Source of the DNA: DASTOB01 sp035720425
GTDB taxonomy: Bacteria > Chloroflexota > Limnocylindria > Limnocylindrales > CSP1-4
NCBI GenBank assembly: GCA_035720425.1
Contig: DASTOB010000185.1
Location: forward strand, 1 to 22,135
Reading direction: 5' to 3'
Length of the DNA stretch: 22,135 bases
The translations under genes and the position numbers were made by a program. The notes under the pieces were generated by a model that was given only the letters and a program-made list of their open reading frames with translations, searched no databases and was not told the DNA's origin. The first letter of the stretch is position 1, and every line of letters starts with the position of its first letter. Shown piece after piece: positions 14,301 through 21,185 of this stretch.

Positions 14301-14703
14301 TGGGTCCGTCGTCCTGGCCGGCGAGACGCTCGCGCCCGACGAGGTCGAGATCCTCGCCACCCCGCGCCCCGGGACGGTCGTCGCCCACGACGAGGGTCTG
14401 GTCGTCGTCATCGACACGGAGCTCACGCCGGACCTTCGCGCCGAGGGGGACGCGCGCGAGGTCCAGCGGGCGATCCAGGACCTGCGCAAGGAGGCGGCGC
14501 TCGAGCTCGACGACCGGATCGAGCTGTGGGTGTCCGGCCTGGCCGGGGGCGTCGCCGCCCACCTGCCGTCGGTCGCCGCGGAGACCCTCGCGGACCTCGT
14601 CGACGGGAGCCCGCCGCCCGACGCGTCGACGGCGGACGTGACCCTGGAGGGAGGCCAGGCACGGATCGCCCTCCGGCGGCGCGTGGAGCCGGGCGTCGCG
14701 TGA
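11341..14703 (+). CDS. ileS: Isoleucyl-tRNA synthetase, type 2, with GVHH in place of HxGH
   Basis: Charges tRNA-Ile and edits misactivated valine. The 1120 residues match eukaryote-like (type 2) IleRS. The catalytic signature region NPMGVHHGWGRTYKD has G55-V56-H57-H58 where HIGH is expected, and the KMSKS loop reads PMHKS (670-674). The CP1 editing domain is complete (AWTTTPWTLAAN near 263-274; GTGVVHIAPGAGAEDFG near 374-390). Cysteine pairs CPRCG, CWRCG, CPECG and CPGCG are candidate zinc sites. The C-terminus has the DUF5915-type extension (VERRVKPLLPRIGKRLG, LAPDEVEIL, DTELTPDLRAEG). Start ATG 11341 has a weak GAGG at 11333-11336. The gap to the divergent LCP gene is too short for a T-box. 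lspA overlaps its stop by 4 nt. A short in-frame duplication lies at 13563-13592. Confidence 0.97.
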   Translation: MFRPVSSRPDLVAQEHEILAEWRDRRTFERLRAQNAAGPRWSFLDGPITANNPMGVHHGWGRTYKDLFQRFHAMLGENQRWQNGFDCQGLWVEVNVERDLGFTSKRDIEAYGIAEFVSLCKQRVLTFAARQTEQSIRLGYWMDWNDPDELRRLRDLLAADPSQSATIEGADGPVTDTVEMLVGRLGMPELGGSYFTFSNENNDLIWGFLKECHRRGWIYKGHDSMPWCPRCGTGLSQMEMNEGYQDREDPGLTVKFPLVDRPGEALLAWTTTPWTLAANVAAAVGPELRYVKVRQGDETLWVGRGVLKQALVGPFTVEDEKAGSELVGWRYTGPFDDLPAVREAFAKGTRDEPDRPYEHRVVAWDEVGEEEGTGVVHIAPGAGAEDFGLGKELGLPVIGPIDEDGRYYDGFGWLSHLEAPNAAQAIVDDLERRGFFYHLEPYTHRYPHCWRCGTPLLFRLVDEWFIAMGPVYDRPRDHLTTDEVDASLRYQIMEVVDRIRWIPSFGYERELDWLLNMHDWMISKKRYWGLALPIYDCPECGTFDVVGGRDELRERAVEGWEAFDGHTPHRPFVDAVKIACPGCGKPVERIPDVGNPWLDAGIVPFSTLHFREDPDYWARWFPADFITESFPGQFRNWFYSMLAMSTVLRREPPFRTIFGYATLFGEDGRPMHKSWGNAIEFDEAAERMGVDVMRWLYMRARPDDNILFGWHTADEARRGLLVLWNAYAFFVTYARLVGWTPADAAPADAAPPVSERSPMDRWILSRAAGVAASAGERLADFDALGATRAIDGFIDDLSTWYVRLSRRRFSRNDDSADRAAAFATLHTALVSVARVLAPILPFLSESMYGNLVGAVDPAAPDSVHLTRWPADELAPLRDERLEAAMATARAAVELARTLRGTAGIRTRQPLARLWLALPGGDLPERDALVRLIADEVNVKAVELIDDESALVERRVKPLLPRIGKRLGPRIPAVMAAARDGAFEMLPDGSVVLAGETLAPDEVEILATPRPGTVVAHDEGLVVVIDTELTPDLRAEGDAREVQRAIQDLRKEAALELDDRIELWVSGLAGGVAAHLPSVAAETLADLVDGSPPPDASTADVTLEGGQARIALRRRVEPGVA
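13563..13592 (+). repeat. In-frame 15-bp tandem duplication inside ileS
   Basis: GGCCGACGCCGCGCC is present twice in perfect tandem, encoding PADAA-PADAA at about residues 741-751. It lies in the linker between the catalytic core and the anticodon-binding domain, where length change should be tolerated. Confidence 0.9.
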
Positions 14704-15188
14704 CCGTCGCATCGCGCGGCCGAGCCCTGTGGCCCCAGTTCGCGCTCCTGGCCGGGGCGATCGTCGTGCTCGACCAGGTGACGAAGACGCTGCTCGTGGC
14801 GGCCCTCCGGCCGGGCGAGTCGACGTCCGTCGTCGGCGACCTCGTCCGCTTCGTTCACGCCCAGAACACGGGCGGCCTGTTCGGCCTGTTTCGTGACGGG
14901 GCGCCGGTCTTCGCGATCGCCTCGATCGGGGTCATCGCCATGATCGCGTGGTACCACGGCCGCTCGGGACGAAGCCCGTACATGACCCTGACTCTCGGCC
15001 TCCTCCTCGGCGGGGCGATCGGCAACCTCCTCGACCGCCTTCGTTTCGGCTACGTCGTCGACTGGGTCGACGCCGGAATCGGCGGGCTGCGCTGGTACAC
15101 GTTCAACGTTGCCGACGCGGCGATCAGCGGCGCGCTCCTCCTGTTGATCCTGCTCGCGCTGCGCCCGGCGCTCGGCGAGCCGCGATGA
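14700..15188 (+). CDS. lspA: Lipoprotein signal peptidase (signal peptidase II)
   Basis: Membrane aspartyl protease that removes signal peptides from diacylglyceryl-modified prolipoproteins. The 162 residues form four predicted helices. Catalytic aspartates are D112 (IGNLLDRL) and D139 (FNVADAAI), 27 residues apart as in characterised LspA. The upstream DQVTK and the HAQNTGGLFGLF segment (usually N-x-GAAFG) are also recognisable. GTG 14700 overlaps the ileS stop (GTGA), and rluD starts in the ATGA at 15185, so the three genes are translationally linked. The ileS-lspA pair is widespread in bacteria. Confidence 0.96.
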   Translation: MTVASRGRALWPQFALLAGAIVVLDQVTKTLLVAALRPGESTSVVGDLVRFVHAQNTGGLFGLFRDGAPVFAIASIGVIAMIAWYHGRSGRSPYMTLTLGLLLGGAIGNLLDRLRFGYVVDWVDAGIGGLRWYTFNVADAAISGALLLLILLALRPALGEPR

Positions 15189-16141
15189 GCGTCGGGCGCC
15201 GAACCGTCGTCGTCCCGCCGGGCGAGCCGGGCCGGGTCGACCGGGTCGTCGCCGATGCGACCGGTCTGTCGCGCAGCCACGTCCAGCGGCTCATCTCGGA
15301 GGGGCGGCTGACCGCGGGAGGCGACCCGCTGCGGCCGAACACGATCGTCGCGGCCGGCGCGGAGCTCGTCCTCGACGTTCCCGCGGCCGCGCCGGCCGAC
15401 CTCCTGCCGGAGCCGGACATCCCGGTGACCGTGGTCTACGAGGACGACGACCTGCTCATCGTGGACAAGCCGGCCGGTCTCGTCGTCCACCCGTCGGCCG
15501 GGCACGCCGGCGGCACCCTCGTCAACGCCCTGCTCGGACGGGCCGGCGCCGCGGAATACGGCGGCATCGCCGGCGTGCGCCGTCCCGGCATCGTCCACCG
15601 TCTCGATCGCGACACGAGCGGCCTGCTCATGGTCGCCCGTCACGATGCGGCCCAGGCGTCGCTCATGGCCCAGCTCAAGGCCCGCCGGGTGAAGAAGACG
15701 TATCTCGCCCTTGTCCATGGGTCCGTGGCCGCGGCCGTCGGGCGGATCGAGGCGCCGATCGGGCGCGACCCGAAGCACCGCACGCGGATGGCGGTCGTGC
15801 CCGACGGCCGTCCCGCGACGACCGGGTACCGGGTCCGTGAGCGGTTCGCCGGTTGGACGCTCCTCGAGCTCGACCTCGTGACCGGCCGGACGCACCAGAT
15901 CCGCGTCCATCTCGACGCCATCGGTCATCCCGTCGCCGGCGATGCGGTCTACGGCACCGGCACCTCGCGACGCGGGCCGGCAGGTCTCGGCCGGATGTTC
16001 CTCCATGCCTGGCGGCTCGAGCTCGTATCGCCGTCGAGCGATCGGCTGATCCGCGCGGAGGCGCCGATCCCGCCGGACCTCGAGGCGGTCCTCGACGAGC
16101 TTCGAGCGGCCGTGGCCGGCGGGCCGGGACGCGACCGATGA
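15185..16141 (+). CDS. rluD: Ribosomal large-subunit pseudouridine synthase, RluA/RluD family
   Basis: Isomerises uridines to pseudouridine, most likely in 23S rRNA. The 318-residue protein has an N-terminal S4 RNA-binding domain (RVDRVVADATGLSRSHVQRLISEGRLTAGG, about 17-46). The RluA-type catalytic domain follows: LLIVDKPAGLVVHPSAGH, GIVHRLDRDTSGLLMVA with catalytic D141, KTYLALVHG, and LVTGRTHQIRVHLDAIGHPVAGDAVYG. The ATG overlaps the lspA stop (ATGA). The C-terminal codons and the stop lie inside a 20-bp tandem duplication shared with the gmk start. The exact target uridines cannot be told from sequence, so the D designation is by neighbourhood and domain plan. Confidence 0.93.
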   Translation: MSVGRRTVVVPPGEPGRVDRVVADATGLSRSHVQRLISEGRLTAGGDPLRPNTIVAAGAELVLDVPAAAPADLLPEPDIPVTVVYEDDDLLIVDKPAGLVVHPSAGHAGGTLVNALLGRAGAAEYGGIAGVRRPGIVHRLDRDTSGLLMVARHDAAQASLMAQLKARRVKKTYLALVHGSVAAAVGRIEAPIGRDPKHRTRMAVVPDGRPATTGYRVRERFAGWTLLELDLVTGRTHQIRVHLDAIGHPVAGDAVYGTGTSRRGPAGLGRMFLHAWRLELVSPSSDRLIRAEAPIPPDLEAVLDELRAAVAGGPGRDR

Positions 16142-16163
16142 CGCCGGGACGCGACCGATGACG
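16124..16163 (+). repeat. Perfect 20-bp tandem duplication at the rluD/gmk junction
   Basis: The 20 bases at 16124-16143 are repeated exactly at 16144-16163. Each copy contains ATGA. The first supplies the rluD stop (16139-16141) and the second supplies the gmk ATG (16158). The ATG of the first copy (16138) opens a 7-codon frame (MTPGRDR) that stops inside the second copy. Confidence 0.95.
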
Positions 16164-16835
16164 CCGGATCGCGCGTGGCTGGCCGCCACGGACGTGCACG
16201 ACGGCGAGCCCGCGCCGGGGGCGATTCTCGTCATCATCTCCGGACCGTCCGGCGTCGGGAAGGACACGATCATCGACGCCCTCCGGCGCCTGCCCGAGGC
16301 GCGCGACTATCACTACGTCGTGACGGCGACGACGCGGGCCCGGCGCCCCGGCGAGGTGGACGGCGTCGATTACCACTTCCTCGCCCCGGAGGCGTTCGCG
16401 AGCCTCCGCGCCGACGGCGAGTTCCTCGAGGCGAACGAGGTCCACGGCAACTGGTACGGAACGCCGCGGACCCAGCTCCGCGACGCGCTCGCGGCCGGTC
16501 GCGACGTCATCCTCAAGATCGACGTCCAGGGGGCACAGGTGGTCAAGGAGAAGATCCCGGAGGCACTCCTCATCTTCCTCGTCCCGCCGTCGCTCGAGGA
16601 CCTCTTCTCGCGCCTCCGCAGCCGGGCCACCGAGTCCGCCGACGAGCTCGAAGTGAGACAGCGCAACGCCGCCATCGAGCTCGCCCGCCAGGAGGACTAC
16701 GACTACGTGGTGGTCAACGAGACCGGCCAGGTCGAGCGAACCGCGGAGCGGATCCTCGGGATCATCGCGGAGGAGCACCGGCTCCATCCGGATCGCGTCG
16801 TGACGGTCTTTCCGCCGCGCGGCGCACGGGCCTGA
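16158..16835 (+). CDS. gmk: Guanylate kinase
   Basis: Phosphorylates GMP to GDP with ATP. The 225-residue protein has a roughly 20-residue N-terminal extension, then ILVIISGPSGVGKD with P-loop G29-K35. GMP-binding segments follow: ATTRARRPGEVDGVDYHFL and EFLEANEVHGNWYGTP. The lid/core has RSRATESADELEVRQRNA, and DYVVVNE completes the fold. The position after the P-loop lysine is Asp, where Ser or Thr is common. The ATG at 16158 is the only in-frame start before the P-loop that escapes the rluD stop region; it lies 16 nt after that stop within the duplicated segment. rpoZ and coaBC, frequent downstream partners of gmk, are absent, and priA follows directly. Confidence 0.96.
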   Translation: MTPDRAWLAATDVHDGEPAPGAILVIISGPSGVGKDTIIDALRRLPEARDYHYVVTATTRARRPGEVDGVDYHFLAPEAFASLRADGEFLEANEVHGNWYGTPRTQLRDALAAGRDVILKIDVQGAQVVKEKIPEALLIFLVPPSLEDLFSRLRSRATESADELEVRQRNAAIELARQEDYDYVVVNETGQVERTAERILGIIAEEHRLHPDRVVTVFPPRGARA

Positions 16836-16863
16836 CGCCGGCGCATCGGCGACCGGCCGGTCG

Positions 16864-19314
16864 ATGAACGGCAGCGCGGGCGACCGGCTCGTCGAGGTCG
16901 CGGTCGACGCGCCCGGCGGCGGCTCGCGGACGTTCACCTACGCGGTGCCGCCCGCCCTCGCCGACCTCGAGGCGGGCGAGGCGGTCCTCGTCGAGTTCGG
17001 CCGGCGGCAGGCCCTCGGGATCGTCATGGGCCCGGCGGTCGCCGAGCAAGGGGTATCGGCCAAGCCGATCGCCGATCGGGTTCGGGCGGACGGCCCGCTC
17101 CTCCCGCCGCTGTCGCTCGAGCTGGCGCGCTGGGTTGCGACGCACTACCTCGCCCCACCGGCGTTTGTGCTCCGGGCGATGCTGCCACCCAGGCTCCTCG
17201 AGCGGCTCGAGCTCGTCGCGGAGCTTCGGCCGAATGGGTCCGCTCGGTCGCCTGATCTCGGCCCGGTCGACGCCGACCTCCTCGACCAGCTCGCCGCCGG
17301 ACCGCGCCCGGTCCGGGACCTCGCGGCGCCGGAGGGCCGGGCCGGTCTGGTCCGGCGCCTCCGCGGGCTCGCCGCGAGCGGGCTGCTCGACCTCGACTGG
17401 ACGCTCCTTCGCGCGTCGGGCGGTCCGCGCTACGAGCGCTGGATCGAGGCGACCGAGGACGGCCGAGCGGCCGCGGCCACCCTGGCGGCCGGTGACCACG
17501 TGGCCGGCCGACCGCTCGGCCCGCGCCAGGTTGCCGCCCTCGCGGATCTTGCCGGCGCGCCGGCCGGAGGGCTGCGCGGCCCGGAGCTGTCGGCGCGCCA
17601 CGGTTCGTCGGCCCTGGCCGGCCTGGCCCGACGCAGGCTCGTTGTCGTCGACGTTCGCGAGCGTCCGCGCCGGCCGCTCGCCGCGCGTCCGCCGGGGTTG
17701 CGGGGCGGCCGTCCGGCCGGTTCCGAGCTGACCGGGCCGCAGGCAGAGGCGCTCGCGCTCATCCGCCGCTGCCTCGACGCGCGCGATGCCACGCCGCTCG
17801 TGCTCGATGGCGTGACCGGTGGTGGCAAGACGGCGATCTACGTTGAGGCGATCGCCGGGACCCTCGCGGCCGGCCGGCCGGCGCTCGTGCTCGTGCCGGA
17901 GATCGCGCTCGCCGGACCGCTCGTCGACCGGCTGCGGGCGGATCTCGACGCGCGGATCGCCCTCGTCCACTCCGGACTCGGCGAGGGGGAGCGGGCAGAC
18001 GAGTGGCGCCGGATCCGGGCCGGCGACGTGGATGTCGTGGCCGGGACGCGGCTGGCGGTCCTCGCCCCGCTGGCCGACGTGGGCCTCGTCATCGTCGACG
18101 AGGAGCACGACGCGGCGTACAAGAGCGATCGGACGCCGCGCTTCCAGGGTCGGGACACGGCCGTCCGGCTCGCTGAGCTGGCGGGCGCGGCGGTCGTCCT
18201 CGGCAGCGCGACGCCGGCGGTCGACACGGTCGGACACGTGCGCTCGGGCCGATACCGCCGGGTCGTCCTACCCACCCGCCCAACCGGCAACCCGCCGACG
18301 ATCGAGGTCGTCGACCTCCGGGCGGAACTGCGCGACGGGAATACCGGGCTGCTGTCGCGCCGCCTGACCGCCGCGCTGGCCGGGCTCGACGTCGAGGCGG
18401 GCGACCAGGCGATCCTCGTCATCAACCGGCGCGGCAGCGCATCGGTCGTCGTGTGTCGCGACTGCGGGTACGTCCAGGCCTGCCCGGACTGCGAGCGGCC
18501 GCTCGTCTACCACCAGGCCGGCACGACGCTGCGCTGCCATCACTGCGGACGGGCGACCCCGATGGCGACGCGCTGCCCCGCCTGCGGCTCGCCGCGGATC
18601 CGCTACCTCGGCGGCGGGACGGAGCGCGTCGAGCGCGAGGTGCGGGCCGCGTTTCCGGGGCTCCGCGTCGGCCGGCTGGACCGGGATGTGGCGGAGCGCC
18701 GCGGTGCCGCGGAGCGCGTGCTCGATGCGTTCGCTGCCGGGCGGCTCGACGTCCTCGCCGGGACGAGCCTCGTCACGAAGGGGCTCGACGTGCCCGGCGT
18801 AACCCTCGTCGGTGTCGTGTCGGCCGACATCGCCCTCAACCTGCCGGACGAACGGGCGGCCGAGCGGACGTACCAGCTGCTCGCCCAGGCGGTGGGTCGG
18901 GCGGGCCGGGGCGACCGACCGGGGCTCGCGATCATCCAGAGCTACCAGCCGGACCACCCGGCGATCGCCGCCGTCGCGGCCGGTGACGGGGAGGCGTTCT
19001 ACGAGTCGGAGCTGGAGCTCCGGTCGCGGTTCGGCTCGCCGCCGTTCGGGCGGCTCGTCAAGCTCACGGTGGGTCTGGCGGACCGGGCGGCAGCCGAAGC
19101 CGCGGCCGTCGAGATGGCCGACGGGCTGCGGGCCCGGGCCGCGGAACGCGGCGCGACGGTCGCGGTGGTGGGACCCGCCCCGGCGTACATCGCCCGTCGG
19201 GCGGATCGCTGGCGGTACAACGTGGTCCTTCGTGGCGATGATCCGGCCGCCCTGCTCGAGGGCGGCGTCGACGCGCCGTGGTCGGTCGACGTCGACCCCG
19301 AGTCGCTCCTCTGA
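16864..19314 (+). CDS. priA: Primosomal protein N', replication-restart helicase
   Basis: 3'-5' DNA helicase that reloads the replisome at stalled forks. The 816 residues include the N-terminal 3' DNA-binding domain (RTFTYAVPPAL...GEAVLVEFGRRQ). Helicase lobe 1 has Walker A GVTGGGKT (316-323) and DEEH (412-415, VDEEHDAAYKSDRTPRF). The zinc domain has eight cysteines in four C-x-x-C pairs starting at C531. Lobe 2 follows (RYLGGGTERVEREV, LVTKGLDVPGVTLVGVVSAD, QAVGRAGRGDRPG). All key motifs are intact; the length is at the upper end of the family. It starts 28 nt after gmk without a good ribosome-binding site. Confidence 0.96.
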   Translation: MNGSAGDRLVEVAVDAPGGGSRTFTYAVPPALADLEAGEAVLVEFGRRQALGIVMGPAVAEQGVSAKPIADRVRADGPLLPPLSLELARWVATHYLAPPAFVLRAMLPPRLLERLELVAELRPNGSARSPDLGPVDADLLDQLAAGPRPVRDLAAPEGRAGLVRRLRGLAASGLLDLDWTLLRASGGPRYERWIEATEDGRAAAATLAAGDHVAGRPLGPRQVAALADLAGAPAGGLRGPELSARHGSSALAGLARRRLVVVDVRERPRRPLAARPPGLRGGRPAGSELTGPQAEALALIRRCLDARDATPLVLDGVTGGGKTAIYVEAIAGTLAAGRPALVLVPEIALAGPLVDRLRADLDARIALVHSGLGEGERADEWRRIRAGDVDVVAGTRLAVLAPLADVGLVIVDEEHDAAYKSDRTPRFQGRDTAVRLAELAGAAVVLGSATPAVDTVGHVRSGRYRRVVLPTRPTGNPPTIEVVDLRAELRDGNTGLLSRRLTAALAGLDVEAGDQAILVINRRGSASVVVCRDCGYVQACPDCERPLVYHQAGTTLRCHHCGRATPMATRCPACGSPRIRYLGGGTERVEREVRAAFPGLRVGRLDRDVAERRGAAERVLDAFAAGRLDVLAGTSLVTKGLDVPGVTLVGVVSADIALNLPDERAAERTYQLLAQAVGRAGRGDRPGLAIIQSYQPDHPAIAAVAAGDGEAFYESELELRSRFGSPPFGRLVKLTVGLADRAAAEAAAVEMADGLRARAAERGATVAVVGPAPAYIARRADRWRYNVVLRGDDPAALLEGGVDAPWSVDVDPESLL

Positions 19315-19390
19315 CCAGGCCGCGCATCCGGTGGTGGACCGGCGGGCGTACTCTCGATGAGAGCGACGAAGACCGGGATGGAGGTGCGCC

Positions 19391-19822
19391 ATGCGTTCCT
19401 ACCTCATCGTGGCCAACCAGACCCTGGCCAGCCCAGCCCTGTCGGCCGAGGTCGCGAGACGTATCGCCGCGGGACCCGCCACGTTCCACGTCGTCGTCCC
19501 GCTGACGCCGATCGTCCATCGCCTGACCTGGGACGAGGACGAGAGCCGTCGCGCCGCGCAGGAGCGGCTGGATGCGCTGCTCGAGCACCTTCGCTCGGCG
19601 GGAGCGGTCGCGAACGGCGAGATCGGCGATCCGGATCCGGTCGCGGCGGTCCGGGACGCGCTGCGGAGCGTCGAGGTCGACGAGATCGTCCTGTCGACGC
19701 TGCCGGCCGGGATCTCCCGCTGGCTTGGCCAGGATGTGCCGAGCAGACTGCGCGGGTCGGTGAGCCAGCCCGTCGTCGTCGTGACGGCCGAGCGCGAGGA
19801 GGCCGGCGCGCCGCGGCGCTGA
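19391..19822 (+). CDS. UspA-like alpha/beta protein of unknown role (143 aa)
   Basis: It resembles the small universal-stress-like proteins common in GC-rich bacteria. The pattern is SYLIVANQTLASPALSAEVARRIAAG, then VVVPLTP, then TWDEDESRRAAQERLDALLEHLRSAG, then GDPDPVAAVRDALRSVEVDEIVLSTLPAGISRWL, ending SQPVVVVTAE. That is a Rossmann-like alternation with a GDPDP strand-helix junction. The classical ATP-binding G-x2-G-x9-G-[ST] motif is not clear, so nucleotide binding is doubtful. GGAGG at 19380-19384 lies 6 nt before the ATG. A small palindrome CTCTC-GAT-GAGAG (19351-19363) sits upstream. It lies 76 bp after priA and may be separately transcribed. Confidence 0.75.
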   Translation: MRSYLIVANQTLASPALSAEVARRIAAGPATFHVVVPLTPIVHRLTWDEDESRRAAQERLDALLEHLRSAGAVANGEIGDPDPVAAVRDALRSVEVDEIVLSTLPAGISRWLGQDVPSRLRGSVSQPVVVVTAEREEAGAPRR

Positions 19823-20114
19823 AATAGCGTGCCCCTGTGGTCGATCCAGCCGTCGATTTGATGGTGGCAGCATCACGAGAGGCTGCAGCGTCGTCGACGG
19901 TCCGCCGGGGCGGCCACCGACGTCCACTGCCGTCGGCCGGCGGCCGGCGGTGGCTGACGACGTACTCCACATCACCCCCGGCCGCCGAGCACAGCACCCT
20001 GCGCGGCGGATGCCCGCTGTCACGCGACGGCCACGGTTTCGGGCCGATTGCCACATGCGTCGATCGCCTGATCGAGGGACAATGGCGGTCACTGCACGAC
20101 GGAGGACCGATCGC
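19823..20114. other. Intergenic region, mostly featureless
   Basis: These 292 bp contain no convincing gene. A GCCACCG/CGGTGGC inverted repeat (19913-19919 and 19948-19954) brackets a GGCCGGC-rich stretch. A weak -10-like GACAAT (20078-20083) precedes the GGAGG site (20101-20105) of the next gene. Confidence 0.5.
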
Positions 20115-20561
20115 ATGACCGACACCCTGCACCAGCCGGATTCCGAGACGCCGGAGGCCACCGCGCCCCGCGCCGACGACCCGTTCACGTTCGATGCCGA
20201 GCCGGACGCGGCCGATCCGAGCCGCTCGGCGACGACCCGCGAGTGGATGAACCAGCTCCAGTCGATGATCGACAACGTGGCGACCCACGCCGCGCCGGCG
20301 ATGCGCGACATCGCCGCCAAGGCGGCGGAGCTCGCCGCGCTGGCCGGCGAGAAGGCGGGCCCGATCGCGCGGCGTGCCGCCGACGTGACCGCGGAGGCCG
20401 GCACGAAGCTCGCCGAGCGCGGTCGGGTCGTCGCGGCTGACCTCCGACGCGAGGCCGCGGCCGCCCGCGAGGCGACCAACGGCGGGACCGACGCTGCCGA
20501 AGCCACCGACACCACATCGGCCACGGAAGACGAGCGCGAGCCGGCCGGCACCGGCGCCTGA
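20115..20561 (+). CDS. Ala-rich helical, LEA-like hypothetical protein (148 aa)
   Basis: I do not recognise a named family. The 148 residues have an acidic, disordered N-terminus (about 1-40, rich in D, E, P, T). A long amphipathic helical middle follows (TREWMNQLQSMIDNV, then Ala/Lys/Glu/Arg repeats such as IAAKAAELAALAGEKAG and DVTAEAGTKLAERG). The tail is an acidic Thr/Ala-rich disordered segment. The middle resembles the 11-residue repeats of LEA or apolipoprotein-like proteins, which suggests a coiled, membrane-surface or desiccation-related role; this is only a resemblance. GGAGG at 20101-20105 with 9-nt spacing fixes the ATG. It has no signal peptide or transmembrane helix. Codon use is like its neighbours. 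Confidence 0.7.
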   Translation: MTDTLHQPDSETPEATAPRADDPFTFDAEPDAADPSRSATTREWMNQLQSMIDNVATHAAPAMRDIAAKAAELAALAGEKAGPIARRAADVTAEAGTKLAERGRVVAADLRREAAAAREATNGGTDAAEATDTTSATEDEREPAGTGA

Positions 20562-20617
20562 CCGAACACCCCCGATCCGGCGGGCGCCTGCACCGACTCG
20601 CCCGCCGAACGCGCTCA

Positions 20618-20649
20618 GGCGGGCTCCTCCGACCACGGAGGGGCCCGCC
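20618..20649 (+). promoter_or_regulatory. 13-bp hairpin immediately upstream of the def promoter
   Basis: GGCGGGC-T-CCTCC (20618-20630) pairs with GGAGG-G-GCCCGCC (20637-20649) around a 6-nt loop, with one T-G wobble. It ends two bases before the TATACT of def and has no T-run. It may be the terminator of the preceding gene (stop 57 nt upstream) or a DNA operator, since it would occupy the -35 to -13 region of def. Confidence 0.5.
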
Positions 20650-20651
20650 GC

Positions 20652-20657
20652 TATACT
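20652..20657 (+). promoter_or_regulatory. -10 element of def, likely leaderless
   Basis: TATACT ends 6 nt before the ATG at 20664, so transcription should begin at or next to the initiation codon. No Shine-Dalgarno sequence precedes def; the nearest GGAGG is inside the hairpin upstream of the -10. Confidence 0.6.
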
Positions 20658-20663
20658 CGAATC

Positions 20664-21185
20664 ATGAGTGTCCGCCCCATCCTGCTCCTCGGTGACCCGC
20701 GCCTCCGCCTCAAGGGCGAACCCGTCGACAGCTTCGGGAAGTACCTGCACGAGCTGCTCGACGACCTGACCGACTCGATGCGCCATGCGCCCGGTGTCGG
20801 CCTCGCCGCCCCCCAGCTCGGGGAGGCCGTCAACGCGTGCGTCATCGAGGTCGAGGGCCAGCTCCACGAGCTCGTCAACCCGCGGATCGTCCGTTCGACC
20901 GGCGACGACAACGACCTCGAGGGCTGCCTGTCGATCCCGGGCTACGTCGCCTACGTAACGCGCCGCGAGCGCGTCTGGGTCGTCGCCCAGAATCGGCTCG
21001 GCCGCAAGATCAAGTTGGCCGGTTCCGGGCTCCTGAGCCGCGCGCTCCAGCACGAGCTCGATCACCTCGACGGCAAGCTGTACATCGACTACCTCGACTC
21101 GCTCGACGAGCTCATCGCCGTCGGCCAGGGCGACGACGACGACGTGCCGGAGGGCGTGGAGGAGGCCCAGAAGGCGCTCGCGTGA
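20664..21185 (+). CDS. def: Peptide deformylase
   Basis: Metalloenzyme that removes the formyl group from new polypeptides. The 173 residues contain all three motifs: GVGLAAPQ (44-51), EGCLSIPG with metal ligand C88, and the HELDH helix (H130, H134 as ligands, E131 catalytic). The tail after about 150 is acidic (GDDDDVPEGVEE). The start ATG follows a -10 element by 6 nt, so the mRNA is probably leaderless. Its stop overlaps the GTG of fmt (GTGA), pairing the enzymes that add and remove the formyl group on initiator Met. Confidence 0.97.
   Translation: MSVRPILLLGDPRLRLKGEPVDSFGKYLHELLDDLTDSMRHAPGVGLAAPQLGEAVNACVIEVEGQLHELVNPRIVRSTGDDNDLEGCLSIPGYVAYVTRRERVWVVAQNRLGRKIKLAGSGLLSRALQHELDHLDGKLYIDYLDSLDELIAVGQGDDDDVPEGVEEAQKALA

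Noticed and set aside
10423..14712. A 1429-codon open frame on the minus strand opposite ileS and the LCP gene.
   Set aside because: It is antisense to a fully conserved ileS and is Arg/Asp/Val rich as expected from reversed GC-rich codons. No domain is recognisable.
19837..20118. A 93-codon frame between the UspA-like and LEA-like genes.
   Set aside because: Low-complexity composition, no ribosome-binding site, and overlaps the leader of the next gene.
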